From: Euglena gracilis
Taxonomy: Eukaryota; Euglenida; Euglenophyceae; Euglenales
Direction of reading: 5' to 3'
Assembly: GCA_039621445.1 (NCBI GenBank)
Contig: CP154955.1
Span: 4,893,284 to 4,957,283, forward strand
DNA: 64,000 nt
Positions 19,467 to 29,339 of this stretch are shown piece by piece; positions within the stretch are counted from its first letter, which is position 1, and the number at the start of each line of letters is the position of its first letter. The translations under genes were made by a program, and so were the position numbers. The notes beneath the pieces are model-generated. The model searched no databases, had not been told where the DNA came from, and was given only the letters and a program-made list of their open reading frames with translations.

Positions 19467-19508
19467 GGGACCGGGGTTTGCCTCGATATCGCCACATGAT
19501 AGCCAGTC
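19467..19508 (-). other. Canonical 2A ribosome-skipping sequence
   Basis: Minus-strand codons read DWLSCGDIEANPGP followed by GPGP. The GDIExNPGP core is complete. It is embedded in a GC-rich retroelement fragment whose frame is cut at a G run (about 19600) upstream. Together with the copy at 15210 it shows at least two 2A-bearing retroelement pieces on this strand. Confidence 0.8.
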
Positions 19509-19679
19509 TGAACCCCTCCCCTGCTTGTCCACCACCAGCACCGGCGGGCGGCTGCTGGCCCACCACTGTCTGGGGGGGATGGTCGACGTCTATTGGGGGG
19601 GGGGGGGGGGCGGCGCGGCACAAGGGGAATATCCGTCACGCTTGGGAGCTGGGGTATCTGGCTAGCCGCGGCTAGCCGC

Positions 19680-20290
19680 GGCTGGCTGGCAAAAAAAAGG
19701 AGGAGGTCTGGCCAGCCATGGCCAGCCACGGCTGGATGGCGGGATTATAGGAGGAGGAGGTCTGGCTGGATTGAGTGTTGAGGGAAAAAAAAGAGGGGGA
19801 GGAGGTGCCCCCTGTGTTAGTCAAGCGGACAGAGGGCCGGCTTCGATCGGTACCATCCGTCAGACGCACGGGTTCGATCCCGGATCGGACCAGCCACGGC
19901 ATCGCGACGCTGCCGGGCGGGGTAAGGAATGGCCGCTGTACGGCGGGAGTTCCGATGGCGTCGCTGGTGGACAAACAGATCGGTGGATCGTCCCACCGTG
20001 CCCGACGGGTGAGCGCCGTAACCATGTGTTACGGTGGTTGCCTGCCTTGCATCGTAGCATCAACTGGCTTCGGCCTACAGCTCGGCAAGGTAGACAACAC
20101 GCACCCGTTGGATACGGTGGTTCGAGACCCTGGTCGGGGATGGAGGACCTCGAGTGCCTCGTACCCCAGGGCTAATGCCCCCCGGCGGAGTGTAGCTCCA
20201 CGGGCGAGAAATGTTTGGGGGAGGAGGTCTGGCTGGCCGCGATGGGAAATTAGCGAACATTTTTTTCGCGTGAACCTTTTAATCTTACTT
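19680..20290. other. GC-rich stretch with tRNA-like B-box word, no gene called
   Basis: Contains a TAGCCGCGGC repeat (19660-19690), a word GGTTCGATCC at about 19870 that fits a polymerase III B box, and a further GGTTCGAGACC near 20121. I could not fold a tRNA: no acceptor stem pairs and the T stem has only two good pairs. It could be a tRNA-derived SINE remnant. Confidence 0.3.
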
Positions 20291-20299
20291 TTCCCCAGT

Positions 20300-21146
20300 C
20301 ATGGACACAGAAGTGTTGGCGGAGGTTGCTGGTAATCCGTTACCCTCATGCCCAGAAATGTGTCAGGACTTACGAATGACCCTCCTACAAGAAGGCCTGC
20401 GACAGCGTCGCTTCAAAGGCAGCTGGCTCACAAAGACTACCCGTGCTGTCAGACACAAGGCACCCAATTCTTTGACCCAGAAGACTTTACCGAGGGAGGT
20501 TCACGAGATGCTTTTCTCTTGCGTGCACCCACCTCTTACCGGCTGATGCCACTGCTGCACTGGTGAAGCGATATGGCAGACATGTTGCTCTACGGCATCG
20601 CCCAAGCCTGACCCCTACCGACTGTGTTTTGGCCGATTTGGCCTACGAGTCGGTCCCCAATTTTTTGACACCGGCCAAAAAACGAACCGCCGGTGTGGGG
20701 CTGACCAAGGACGAGGAAGAGTACCATGCCCCCCCCATTGTGTACCCCCCCCATTGTGTACCCCCTGGGGGGGGAGGTACATAATGGGGGGGGTAGCACC
20801 ACCTTCTCCCATGTCCCGCCAAAGAAAAACTTGCCCCCCCCCATTGTGTACCTCCCCCCCATTATGTACCTCCTGCCCGGTTTTGGCCTCCCGGGGGGAG
20901 GTACATAAAGGGGGGGGGGCATGGTACAACCGCCTGCATCAATTTTACCGCAGCCGGGTGGAACAGGCCTTCGGCCGAGTGAAAAAGTGGGAAATTTTCC
21001 GCGCCGGATTCCGAGGGAAAGATTTTCATGTCCTTGAATGGGCTTTCACGGTCGTCTGTTCTGTCCTTAACGTGTACAATTCCATTTGCGTCCCACACTG
21101 CCCTTACCGCCCAGTAGCAATGGCCAAAAGTTTTCAAAAGGCCTGA
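20300..21146 (+). pseudogene. DDE_Tnp_4 (PIF/Harbinger-like) transposase, interrupted
   Basis: The plus strand carries VLADLAYESVPNFLTPAKKR, with the catalytic Asp at 20635-20637, then LTKDEEEY. After a 200-bp foldback come NRLHQFYRSRVEQAFGRVK and WEIFR, with the catalytic Glu at 20961-20963. The D...E spacing and the RVEQAFGRVK block are typical of DDE_Tnp_4 transposases. Removing 20725-20924 and one GTAC restores EEEYNRLHQF, as expected for the family. The part before 20600 is frameshifted, and I recognise no DNA-binding domain in it. Sequence after the final stop (21146) is AT-rich. The gene is inactive here. Confidence 0.75.
20725..20924. mobile_element. C-run foldback, GTACATAATGGGG family (copy 3), with GTAC target duplication
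   Basis: Ends CATGCCCCCCC and GGGGGGGCATG are inverted repeats. The flanks are GTAC on both sides (20721-20724 and 20925-20928). Inside are two ATTGTGTACC or ATTATGTACC arms on each side and a 60-bp loop, suggesting a double or nested element. It splits the transposase reading frame exactly between Tyr and Asn codons that are adjacent in the family. Confidence 0.85.
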
Positions 21147-22765
21147 AATTTCAGTAAAGTGAAATTTGCACGGTTTTATTGCATTTTTCCATATTTTCAT
21201 GAAAACTCAAAAAATTGAAATCTAAAAAATTTCAAAGCATTCGCGGGCGATCGCGGACGGAAGGACTTCCTAATTGGGAGCAAATCCGGTGTGTTCTCCC
21301 CTTGAAATTCGTTGTTTTTCTTTGTTTGGAACTCAGAATCCAACTATTTGAAGGATAAGGAATATGTTGATGCAGTATTTATTGACGTCGAAGCAGGTGT
21401 GCCCCTCTGAAGGTGACTTTTGAAGAATTGTTCTCCTGGTCTTTTCTGGTGCATCTAGACCACTTTCGAAAAATTGCCATTTTTTTTTTTTTTTTTTCCG
21501 CTGGGTGACAATTTTGAGTGCCACCCTCTTGTGTGGCAGGTCTTCTATTGTGCGTTTTGTTTTTCTATCATTTTCTGGCGGTCCATATGGTTTTCTGGTG
21601 GTGTTTTACATGAAGGAACTTTTGCTTCCATTTCACAGAGAACACTTGCTGCAGCTCTGTCTTTGACCTGTTTTTTGGGAGTGTTTTCACCTCGCATTGT
21701 CTGCTTTTAGTTTTAGGACATGTGGCTTCATTCTGGAATTTTGCCAGATTTGCCATTGTTCTTTTTTCCGTCCCATTTGTCCGATTCTTCCATGTTGTGT
21801 TTCATGTATGATTCTTCCACTCACAGGTTCTACGTGTAGAATGTGAAGTTTGGTCAAAGAAGTTACAAAAGAAGAAGAAGAAGTGAAGGTATTGGCAGCT
21901 GTTGTCAGGGTCCTGTGTTTTGCAGAAAAAACAAAGGGCTCCTGGATCGCCCCCCCCCCCCCCGGCGGGTTTTCCCCTTGCATCTCGCCGTTAGATCGGG
22001 CTGGTGAGCTCGGCTTGATTTCGGCAGCGGGTGGGTATTCGGCCAGTGGGGGTTGTCCCAGGGTGCTGGGCCCGAGGGTGGGGGAGCAGTTTATCACAAG
22101 GCGGGGTGTGGTGGCTGGCTTGTCCTGGGGGGGGGGGGCGTGCCCAGGGTTTGGTTGATGGCTTTCCGAAGGGCGGTTGGAAGTGGCCTGTCCATACCCG
22201 GGGGGGGGGGGGGGGCGCAGGAGGGGTGTCATGCCAAAATGGCGCTCCCCTGGGGCTGTCTCCCGGGCTTGTGGCCAGGGGGTGCCTGGGTCCTGTTGGG
22301 GGGGGGGGGGGCAGCTTTCCCCGAGCAGGCAAAGTGTGGCCACTGGGTCCTCACCAATGGGTGACACCACTTCATGTGGGAGTTCGGGATGCATGTGACC
22401 GTGGGGTGGGGGGGGTCCTCACCAACAAATGTGGGCATGTAATCATATGGGGCGACGGCGGTACAGTTGGGGTTTTTTGGGGACCCCCCCCCCTGTGCAG
22501 TTGGGATTTTCGGGACCCCCCCCTAGTGCCGACCCCCCCCCCCGAGACAGATGAAAATTTTGACATCAAAAATGGCCTTTTCAGACCAAAAAAAAGGCCT
22601 TAAAAATTTTTTCCGGCGCCTTCGGCGCCGGTTTTGGGCCGATTTTTGAGGGGGGGGTTTGCAGTACAGTTAGGACCATAGGTGCCGGATCAAATTTTTC
22701 TCGTAACACAAAACGTTCACAATCACCTCGATTTTTATTGAAGAAAAGCAAAGGTTTTTACCCCG

Positions 22766-22801
22766 TGCCTCCCGCAGGGCAGCGAAACGGTGGCCATTTT
22801 T
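22766..22801 (+). repeat. Conserved hairpin motif + AACGGT tail (copy 4)
   Basis: Reads GCCTCCCGCAGGGCAGCGAAACGGTGG; the stem is weakened compared with the other copies, while the trailing ACGGTGGCCATTTTT is kept. Confidence 0.5.
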
Positions 22802-23340
22802 TCTGGATAGAAAGGTGAAATGGTCACATGAAATTCTTTTTAAGATTGGACCCCTGGGGAGCGTGGGTGCGCCGGACTTGGGGATGGGTCGTGCGTGCAC
22901 GGTTTTCCTCCATTTTTTTATAAGAAAAATCGGGGTTCAATCACGATTCCCGGTGCGGAAACGGGGGGCGCCGAACCATGCCAAGAATGGCATCGCGAGC
23001 ATGTGTCTCGCACTGAAATTTCCTTCGCCCTGCCAATTCAGCCATTTGCATTGCCTTTCTTGCTTATGACATGTTGAGGTCGGCCTCCTGTTCCAATTAC
23101 ATTGCCGAAATTTCAGAATTTTTTGGGCCACGATTCCTCGGTGAGCACCCGTGAATGATTCACTAGTGCGCAGGTGTTCACTAGTGAACCATTCACTACT
23201 GCCGTAGTGTTCACTAGTGAATGGACCCCGATTCCTCACGTGGGGAAGCCCGTGAATGGTTAACGTTTTAAAAAAAAGTTATCCCAACCCCAAAGACCAA
23301 TGTGGGCTGGGGACAAGGGAGCTAAAATGTCAAATTTCAG

Positions 23341-23380
23341 TGCTGCCCGAAGGGCAGCTAGACGGTAATGGTTTTCCTCC
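23341..23380 (+). repeat. Conserved hairpin motif + AGACGGT tail (copy 5)
   Basis: GCTGCCCGAAGGGCAGC, then TAGACGGTAATGGTTTTCCTCC. Perfect seven-pair stem with GAA loop. Confidence 0.75.
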
Positions 23381-25883
23381 AACAAAATGTTAAAATACAC
23401 CTAAAATATATATCAGAAAAGGCAGGGCAGAACTGGCGTCTCTGATGCCATGTTCACGACGGAACCGGCGTCCCTCACCGCTTTTTTGCAACAAAAGTTG
23501 TGTGTTGTCCAAGAGTCAGGGGGAGATCGGGGGTGGGGACCGCGGCACCGAAAGCGCCGTGGTCCCCGATCCCCCCTACAGACATGCGCCAAACATCGCG
23601 TGCAACTAACATCGCTGGGACTTAAACCGAGGTGTCTAACTCCGCGGGTCCCTCCCGTCCGAGGGATTAATTCCGCGCTGCCGTCGCGCCGTGGTTATTT
23701 TCTATTGTTCCGGCGGGATATTGCCTAGCAAACAGCACCCCCGGTGAAATCCGTGAACAGCACCATGCACGGCCTACTCTTTGTCTGGAGTTATTCGCCT
23801 CGCCCTCACGACTGGATCAGGCTTCTTTTTAACTCACCTGACCCCACCCCTCGGGGAGGGGGGTGGGTGGGTGGCCCCCCCCCCCCCCCCGGGGGAGGGG
23901 GTCCCGCGCCGGGTATACCTTTTCGGCGCGAAGCGCCGAAAATTTTTGAAAATTGCCTTTAGCGGGCCCGAGTTTGGGGGGGGGTCCCCGCCCCCCCCCC
24001 CGTCTTAAAAAGAAGCCTGGACTGGATGACAAAGGGGCAGTGCGAAATTTTCTGGGGGGAGAGTTTCTTTCAACCAGTCCTGCTGGGTGAAACCTGTGGG
24101 GGATAAACATTGGGGATGAAAAAACACCCCAAAATCCAAAAAGATGTTTTACATGTTTTTGTGCAGATTCTTTTACCACACCTAACTGCAAAAACTGGAC
24201 CTTTCAGTCACTCTAAAAACCTCACTCTGAAAAAACTTCACATGTTTCAGAACAAAAGGCAAACAGAAGAAATCGATCGAGGAATTACACAAACAGGGTC
24301 TTCTGGTTTTCTGTGAAAACACACCACTTGTCTTGTGCCACATCTCTTCTTGTTTTAGTGATCTGTCCACTTTGATGAAGGTAGCACCTGTGAAGGCAGG
24401 GTATCATTTCAACAGACACATGTCAAATTTGACGTGGAAATATGGTCAAACCACACAGGAAAAGGTAAAATAACAACAAATTGCCACACAGAAAATGACA
24501 GAAAAGATCTGTGAAAAAAGTTTTGCCACAGACAACTCAATCCACAGATTGAATACTGACACCATTGACCATTGACACCAGTTTGAATTGCATGAAAACC
24601 AACCAGTGAAACAATTGAACACACCAACTTAGCCAAAATAAGCGTTGCAGGCCCAAAAGGTACCAGCAGGGCTGATAATCCCAGAATAGCAGCAGCATGT
24701 CGAACTTCTGGAGCTGCAGGTAAGGGCTGAGAAGCCCACTTCACTATGACATTGGCCTGGTACTTCACTCCACCTTGTTAGTGTCTTTGAACTTAAACTT
24801 GTATGTACTTGAACCCTTGTAATGAACTTGAACTTGATACCAGTACTTGTAACTTGAATATTTCTTGTAAACGCACCAGGAACTTGCCCGTCACCAGCAC
24901 TTGTAACTTGAACCCCTCCAGGGGCTTTCACTTCTCGGCCATGTAATATGTCGAAAAAAACAGACACTCAGAAAAAACATTAGGAATCACCAAAGGCAAA
25001 AACTTTGTGGGGGATTATTACGCGGGGTTTTATTGCGCGGCTCGGCCGTGTCCGAGGGGTTAAATTAATTTAATAAAACCCTTCGGAAAAAGGGAGCGCG
25101 AGCATTAGTGTTCCACAGAATTTGGCGCATATCTGTAACACCTTGGAGGTTGGACAGGGGTGCGGTGAGGAGGGGCAAGACTGGGCAAATTTCACGATTT
25201 TTTATTTTTTCAGAAAATTTCAAAATTTTCAATATTTTCAATATTTTCATTGAAAAAATGGGAGAATCCTAATAGGAAATGCCCAAGCGGCCTATTCATA
25301 CTTATGGGAACGATTTGTGAACGATTTCGATGTTCTCACAAGGGACAAGCAATTGAAGGCGCTGACTGTAAGATGCAAGCACTGCCCCTGGGAAAGTGTC
25401 TTCAATATTACAAGAATGAAGGAGCACTTGGCATCAAAACACGCAGAGGATGGTCCCAAGACAAAAAAACAATGCACGTTGTTTGCATACGCCGACCGAT
25501 CATTTGGCCCCTCCCAGCAGGAGCGAACAACCAGCCTTCTGGCGATGCTGCAAGTGCACTATGGACTGTCATTCTCTGCCGTGACCAGTATGGAAATGCA
25601 GAATCTTCTGAAGTATTTGCGGCCAGAGGTTCACGTGCCGTCCCGAAGGACATTGCAAAGACGAGTGGACGGCCTGTACCACAGCCTGAAGGACAAAGTG
25701 TATTCCTTTCTACAACAAGTGGAGAGTGTGTCTTTGATGATCGATGGGTGGGAGGACCACAACAAGTGTGAGTGCATCGCCGTGACTGCCAAGCCACTGA
25801 ATCCATCCCTGCATCCTGTGCTGATCCGCTTCCATCGTATGACCACCCGTGCGACAACAGAACAGTTGCATGAATGTTTGGAG

Positions 25884-25929
25884 GTTTGCCATTTGTAATC
25901 GGCCCATCCAATTTGTCATCTTTGGTCAG
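25884..25929 (+). other. 46-bp intron in the hAT transposase
   Basis: GTTTGCC...TTGGTCAG. Removing it joins HECLE to GCVRDLLSAG in phase 0; without splicing the frame ends at a TAA inside the intron. Confidence 0.7.
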
Positions 25930-26165
25930 GGCTGTGTACGAGATCTTCTGTCTGCGGGTTGCAAAGTGGTGGCTGCATGTGCGGACAACGCCCGCAACAT
26001 CCAAGGAGCTGTGAACACGCTCAACAACAGCCACAGTTGTATTCCACTGAACTGCTGGGCCCACGCAGCAGAGCTGATGAGCAAGGACCTGGCCACCCTG
26101 TGGCCAGACTGTTATGAAAAAGCCCACCAGCTGGAGAGATATTTCCATGACCACCATTACCAAAG

Positions 26166-26209
26166 GTGTGATGAAGGCCGCATGCAGAATGTGTTCGATT
26201 GCTTCACAG
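26166..26209 (+). other. 44-bp intron in the hAT transposase
   Basis: GTGTGATG...GCTTCACAG. Removing it joins YQR to QCYIEETQ in phase 2 and leads straight into the TRWSS motif; unspliced, the frame stops at 26256. Confidence 0.65.
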
Positions 26210-27267
26210 GCAGTGCTACATTGAAGAAACGCAGAGGACTGGGGGCACCATCTTGACACATCCGGGTTCGACCCGATGGAGCAGCCAGCACAACATGTTG
26301 AAAAGTGTTCACAAGAACAGAGCCACCATTGAGAACGTGCTCACCCGTCTCAGAAGGGAGAAGGTCCGTGACCCAGAGTTCATCGCCCTTGCTTGGGTGT
26401 GGAGCAACGCAGTATGGGACGACTGGGAACACCTGCTTCGGCAAGGGCTTCAAATGGAAGTTTTACTTTTTTTGTTTCAATGCATGAAGCCCTGAATTAG
26501 ACTGACAGAGCATGTGACCGAGTTCATTGTGTGGCTCCAAGGAGATGATGCCACGTTGGGGGCTGCGATGCAGTGTTACATCGACTTACGCGGACATCTG
26601 GAAGAGGTGCTTGCAGACCTGCCGAGCAGTCTGCGAAAACATGGTCAGCACAGGCAACCACAGGTCACCTTGGGCTTGGGCAGGGTTGGTTGCAATGCTC
26701 GTCCAGAAAAGGTTCCCTGGGGAAGTTTGTCTTTGTAGTATGCTAGTCCATGGTGCGTCCTGGAAATTGCATTGCCTGGTGTGGTTATGAGGTGTCTTTG
26801 TAGTAATATTTCTGTCTGTGGTGTGCATGGCCCCATCCTTCATCGAGGAACGCGACACGTTCTTCTTTCGGGACTGGAGCTGCCTGGCGTACATCATGGA
26901 CCCGAACTACAGAGGTGCCCAGTTGGGTCCTCATCCAGGCACTTCCACATTGTCATCCCCATTGTCCTGAATTTGCACTTAAATTTTTTTTGATTTCAGG
27001 CAGGGAAGCGGTTTCTGAAGCTGTGTCGTAATTTTTACTCTTTTTGTTTTGCATTCTTTTTGCCTTGCACGACCTCTGCTGATCTGCTGTTGGGGGAACC
27101 TGAGCCTGACGGTTGAGGGACACATTGGCCTTCTTCCATGCGACGGCCTGGAAGACTGTCATGGGCGACGCCGAAGCGCCCACTGCTGACGACATGTGCG
27201 ACTATTTGAAGCTGGATGGAGTTTACTCTGTACCTCCTGGAATGCAGACCAGGGGCTTTCAGTTAAA

Positions 27268-27531
27268 AGTTGACCCCCAGCCTCAGCCGTAAAGTTAGCA
27301 GCCCCCCACCCTAGCCTCAGCCGTAAAATTTGCAGCCCCCCCCCCCCGCCCTAGCCTCAGCGCTTTGAAAATTTTGTCAGCCCCCCCCCCCCCCCCCCTA
27401 GCCCTCATCAGCAGAGCCTGTTACCGTTTTTTAAAGTTAGCAGCCCCCCCCCCCCCCAACCCCCCCCCCCCAGCCTCAGCCGTAAAGTTAGCAGCCCCCC
27501 CCCATCCTCGGCCATAAACCCCCTGCTGCAG
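27268..27531. repeat. C-run minisatellite, CCTCAGCCGTAAAGTTAGCAG units
   Basis: Five to six units of a CCTCAGCCGTAAA-TTAGCAG word separated by C runs of 8-18 bases. It lies in what is best read as the last intron of the hAT gene, ending CTGCTGCAG just before the C-terminal exon. Confidence 0.85.
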
Positions 27532-27734
27532 ACTGAGGGTTTGTCGGGGTACAAGTGGTGGGGCCTCTACAAGGACACGAACCTCAGTGCATTTGGCGCA
27601 CTCCTGTGTGGTATACCGGCATCAGCAGCAGCAGTTGAAAGAGTCTGGTCTGTGGCAGGCCATCAGGTGGGTGATCGTGAATCGTTGGCAGGCCAGTCAA
27701 GGTGGCTCCTCCTATGCCTTTTTTGGGGGGGGTA

Positions 27735-27950
27735 TTAACCCCTTCTTTTACGGTAAGGTTTGCTTTTGGAGTGCCTGGCAAAAGCGTTGGACATTCTGGT
27801 GCAACTGGTTTATATTCACGCTAACTCATGATTTTTTTCATTTGCGAGCGGTAACACCCCCTTCATTTACGGTAATGTTTGCCTTTGACGTGCCTGGCAA
27901 CAACGTTGGAGAACCTGGTGCAAGAGGTTTTTATTCGCTTTAACTCCAGA
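27735..27950. repeat. Diverged tandem duplication, about 115-bp unit
   Basis: Two units share TTTACGGTAA.GTTTGC, GTGCCTGGCAA, CGTTGGA, CTGGTGCAA and TTATATTCACGCTAACTC-like words in the same order (27740-27826 and 27856-27945). No coding assignment. Confidence 0.7.
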
Positions 27951-28404
27951 GCTCTCCCCCCTGCTTTCCGTTTGTCGTTCTGAAGGTGTTTGTAAACACC
28001 TTCCAGTGGGATTTCCACTTTCACTGACAGTCACCCAAAGACATGGTTTCGCATTTCCTTTTCTGCTTTCCCAAAAAAGGGGGGGGGGGCGGCCACATGG
28101 GTTCTGCATTTTCCATTCCAGTGGTTCTACATGTTTTTTTTCCTCAAATACAATACACAAGTCCCAAGCCCTTCTTCAAACCTTAAAGCAAAAGAAAAAC
28201 TCCTCCTGTGACCGAGAGAAAACACAAATCTTCGTTCCGTGCAATAGGGCCGACGAAGGAAATACGTCTTCCATACTGAGGACGAATGAAATTTTTGAAA
28301 AAATGCGTGAAATTTTCAACGGCCGGCCATAAATTTCACAATGGAAAATTTTCACGAGCGAATTGAATGCCCAGTCTTGAGGAGGGGAGGGGCACCTTCG
28401 GCCG

Positions 28405-28670
28405 GTGAACTTTACCGGTGAAGTTCATCAGTGGACTTTTTTGGACCGTTTTGGGGGTTTGCCGGTAAATTTTTTTGTGCAAAGAATTGCTCCTTCTTGC
28501 AACAAAAACTGCCTGATGTCCAAGAGTTAGGGGGAGCCCGGGGGCGGGGACCACGGTGCCGAAGGCACCGAGACAAAACATAAAATTTCATAAAAAGTTG
28601 CAAAAATGACATTTTTTTTATTTTTTCAGTCAAAAAATGGCCTTTTGGTGAAGTTCACCGGAGAAGCCAA
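28405..28670. repeat. Fragments of the GGTGAAGTTCACC family
   Basis: CCGGTGAACTTTACCGGTGAAGTTC at the left and GGTGAAGTTCACCGGAGAAG at the right flank a segment that includes the repeat shared with 23480-23575. Confidence 0.6.
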
Positions 28671-28887
28671 ACCCCTAAAACCAAACTTGGGCACGTTTGG
28701 AACATGACACGTATGTTTGTCATCTCCCAAAATGCTGTTAATAAAGGAAATTTTGCCAATTTGACGTTGGTCCTTGAATGCCGTTGGTTCTTGAAACTTC
28801 CCCAGGGGCCTGCCATTATGTCGAACAAAAAACATTTTTGTCTTGAAAATTTCATGCCCCCTCCCAAACCCCCTCCCAAACCTTGTG

Positions 28888-28932
28888 ATGCTGCCCGAAG
28901 GGCAGCCAGACGGTTGCGGTTTTCCCTTCAGA
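28888..28932 (+). repeat. Conserved hairpin motif + AGACGGT tail (copy 6)
   Basis: GCTGCCCGAAGGGCAGC, then CAGACGGTTGCGGTTTTCCCTTC. The longest match to copies 2 and 5, including the downstream TTTTCCCTTC. Confidence 0.75.
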
Positions 28933-29074
28933 GATTGTGTAGAACTGGTGTGAAAATCAATAATTTTCCTTTTCACTAATAAATTTGGACAAAACTTTGG
29001 GGGAGCACACGGCTGGCCGACGGCTGGCCGACGGCGTGATGGAAGCCGGGTCAGGTTGTCTATCTCATATGGGT

Positions 29075-29330
29075 AGCAAATGCCTAATTTGGCGTGCCAG
29101 TTCCGAATTTTGAGAGGCAAATTCCTAATTTTGAGGAGGAAATTCCTAATTTTGAATGGCAAATGCCTAATTTTGGGTGTAAAATCCCATTTTCATGTGG
29201 AAAATGCACAATTTTGGTTGGCATCAGTGGCAAACGCATATTTCGGGGTGAAAATTGCCTAATTTCAGCACCTAATGCCTAAATTTGGTGCGCAAATGCT
29301 TCATGTTGGGTGCCAAATCTTAATTTCGGA
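29075..29330. repeat. 21-bp minisatellite, TCCTAATTTTGAGGGCAAAT-type units
   Basis: About eleven units; the best-preserved ones are exactly 21 bp (29102-29190). The word TCCTAATTTT recurs in foldback loops elsewhere (7340-7640, 33420-33510). A 60-codon frame through the array is a by-product of a unit length divisible by three. Confidence 0.8.
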
Positions 29331-29339
29331 TGTTCGTTT

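Larger units (their letters stand above)
21147..25250. other. Repeat-rich stretch; no supportable gene
   Basis: Contains A/T runs, G-run blocks (22120-22320, 22480-22540, 23850-24000), two copies of the hairpin motif (22766 and 23341), a TTCACTAGTGAA palindrome cluster (23140-23225), a CTTGAACTTGTAACTTGAA repeat (24785-24910), and a dispersed repeat at 23480-23575 with a second copy at 28470-28565 (CAAGAGT.AGGGGGAG..CGGGGG.GGGGACC). A minus-strand frame at 24768-24409 has a hydrophobic stretch (AAAILGLSALLVPFGPATLI) that could be a membrane segment, but the evidence is weak. Confidence 0.45.
25254..27675 (+). pseudogene. hAT-family transposase with short introns, degenerate
   Basis: Exon 1 (25254-25883) carries a BED-type zinc finger (CKHCPW...HLASKH), a conserved NLLKYLRP block and LMIDGWEDHNKCECIA with the first catalytic Asp at 25743-25745. 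A 46-bp GT-AG intron (25884-25929) follows. Exon 2 (25930-26165) has ACADNARN with the second Asp at 25984-25986 and NCWAHAAELM. A 44-bp intron (26166-26209) joins in phase to TRWSSQHNMLKSV. An in-frame TGA sits near 26494. More coding pieces lie at 26505-26642, about 26835-26970 (RDWSCLAYIMDPNYRG) and 27115-27229. An intron of about 300 bp with C runs (27230-27531) leads to the C-terminal WWGLYKD and SAAAVERVWSVAGHQ block (Glu at 27637-27639). No ATG fits the first exon, so the 5' end may be missing. No terminal inverted repeats were found. Confidence 0.8.

Noticed and set aside
19810-19900. Possible tRNA gene around GGTTCGATCC
   Set aside because: Only two consecutive T-stem pairs form, no acceptor stem pairs with the 3' side, and no anticodon arm is convincing. 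A B-box-like word alone is not a tRNA.
29075-29330. Repeat protein encoded by the 21-bp array
   Set aside because: The open frame follows from unit length; units differ at non-synonymous positions as often as elsewhere, and there is no bias or start context.
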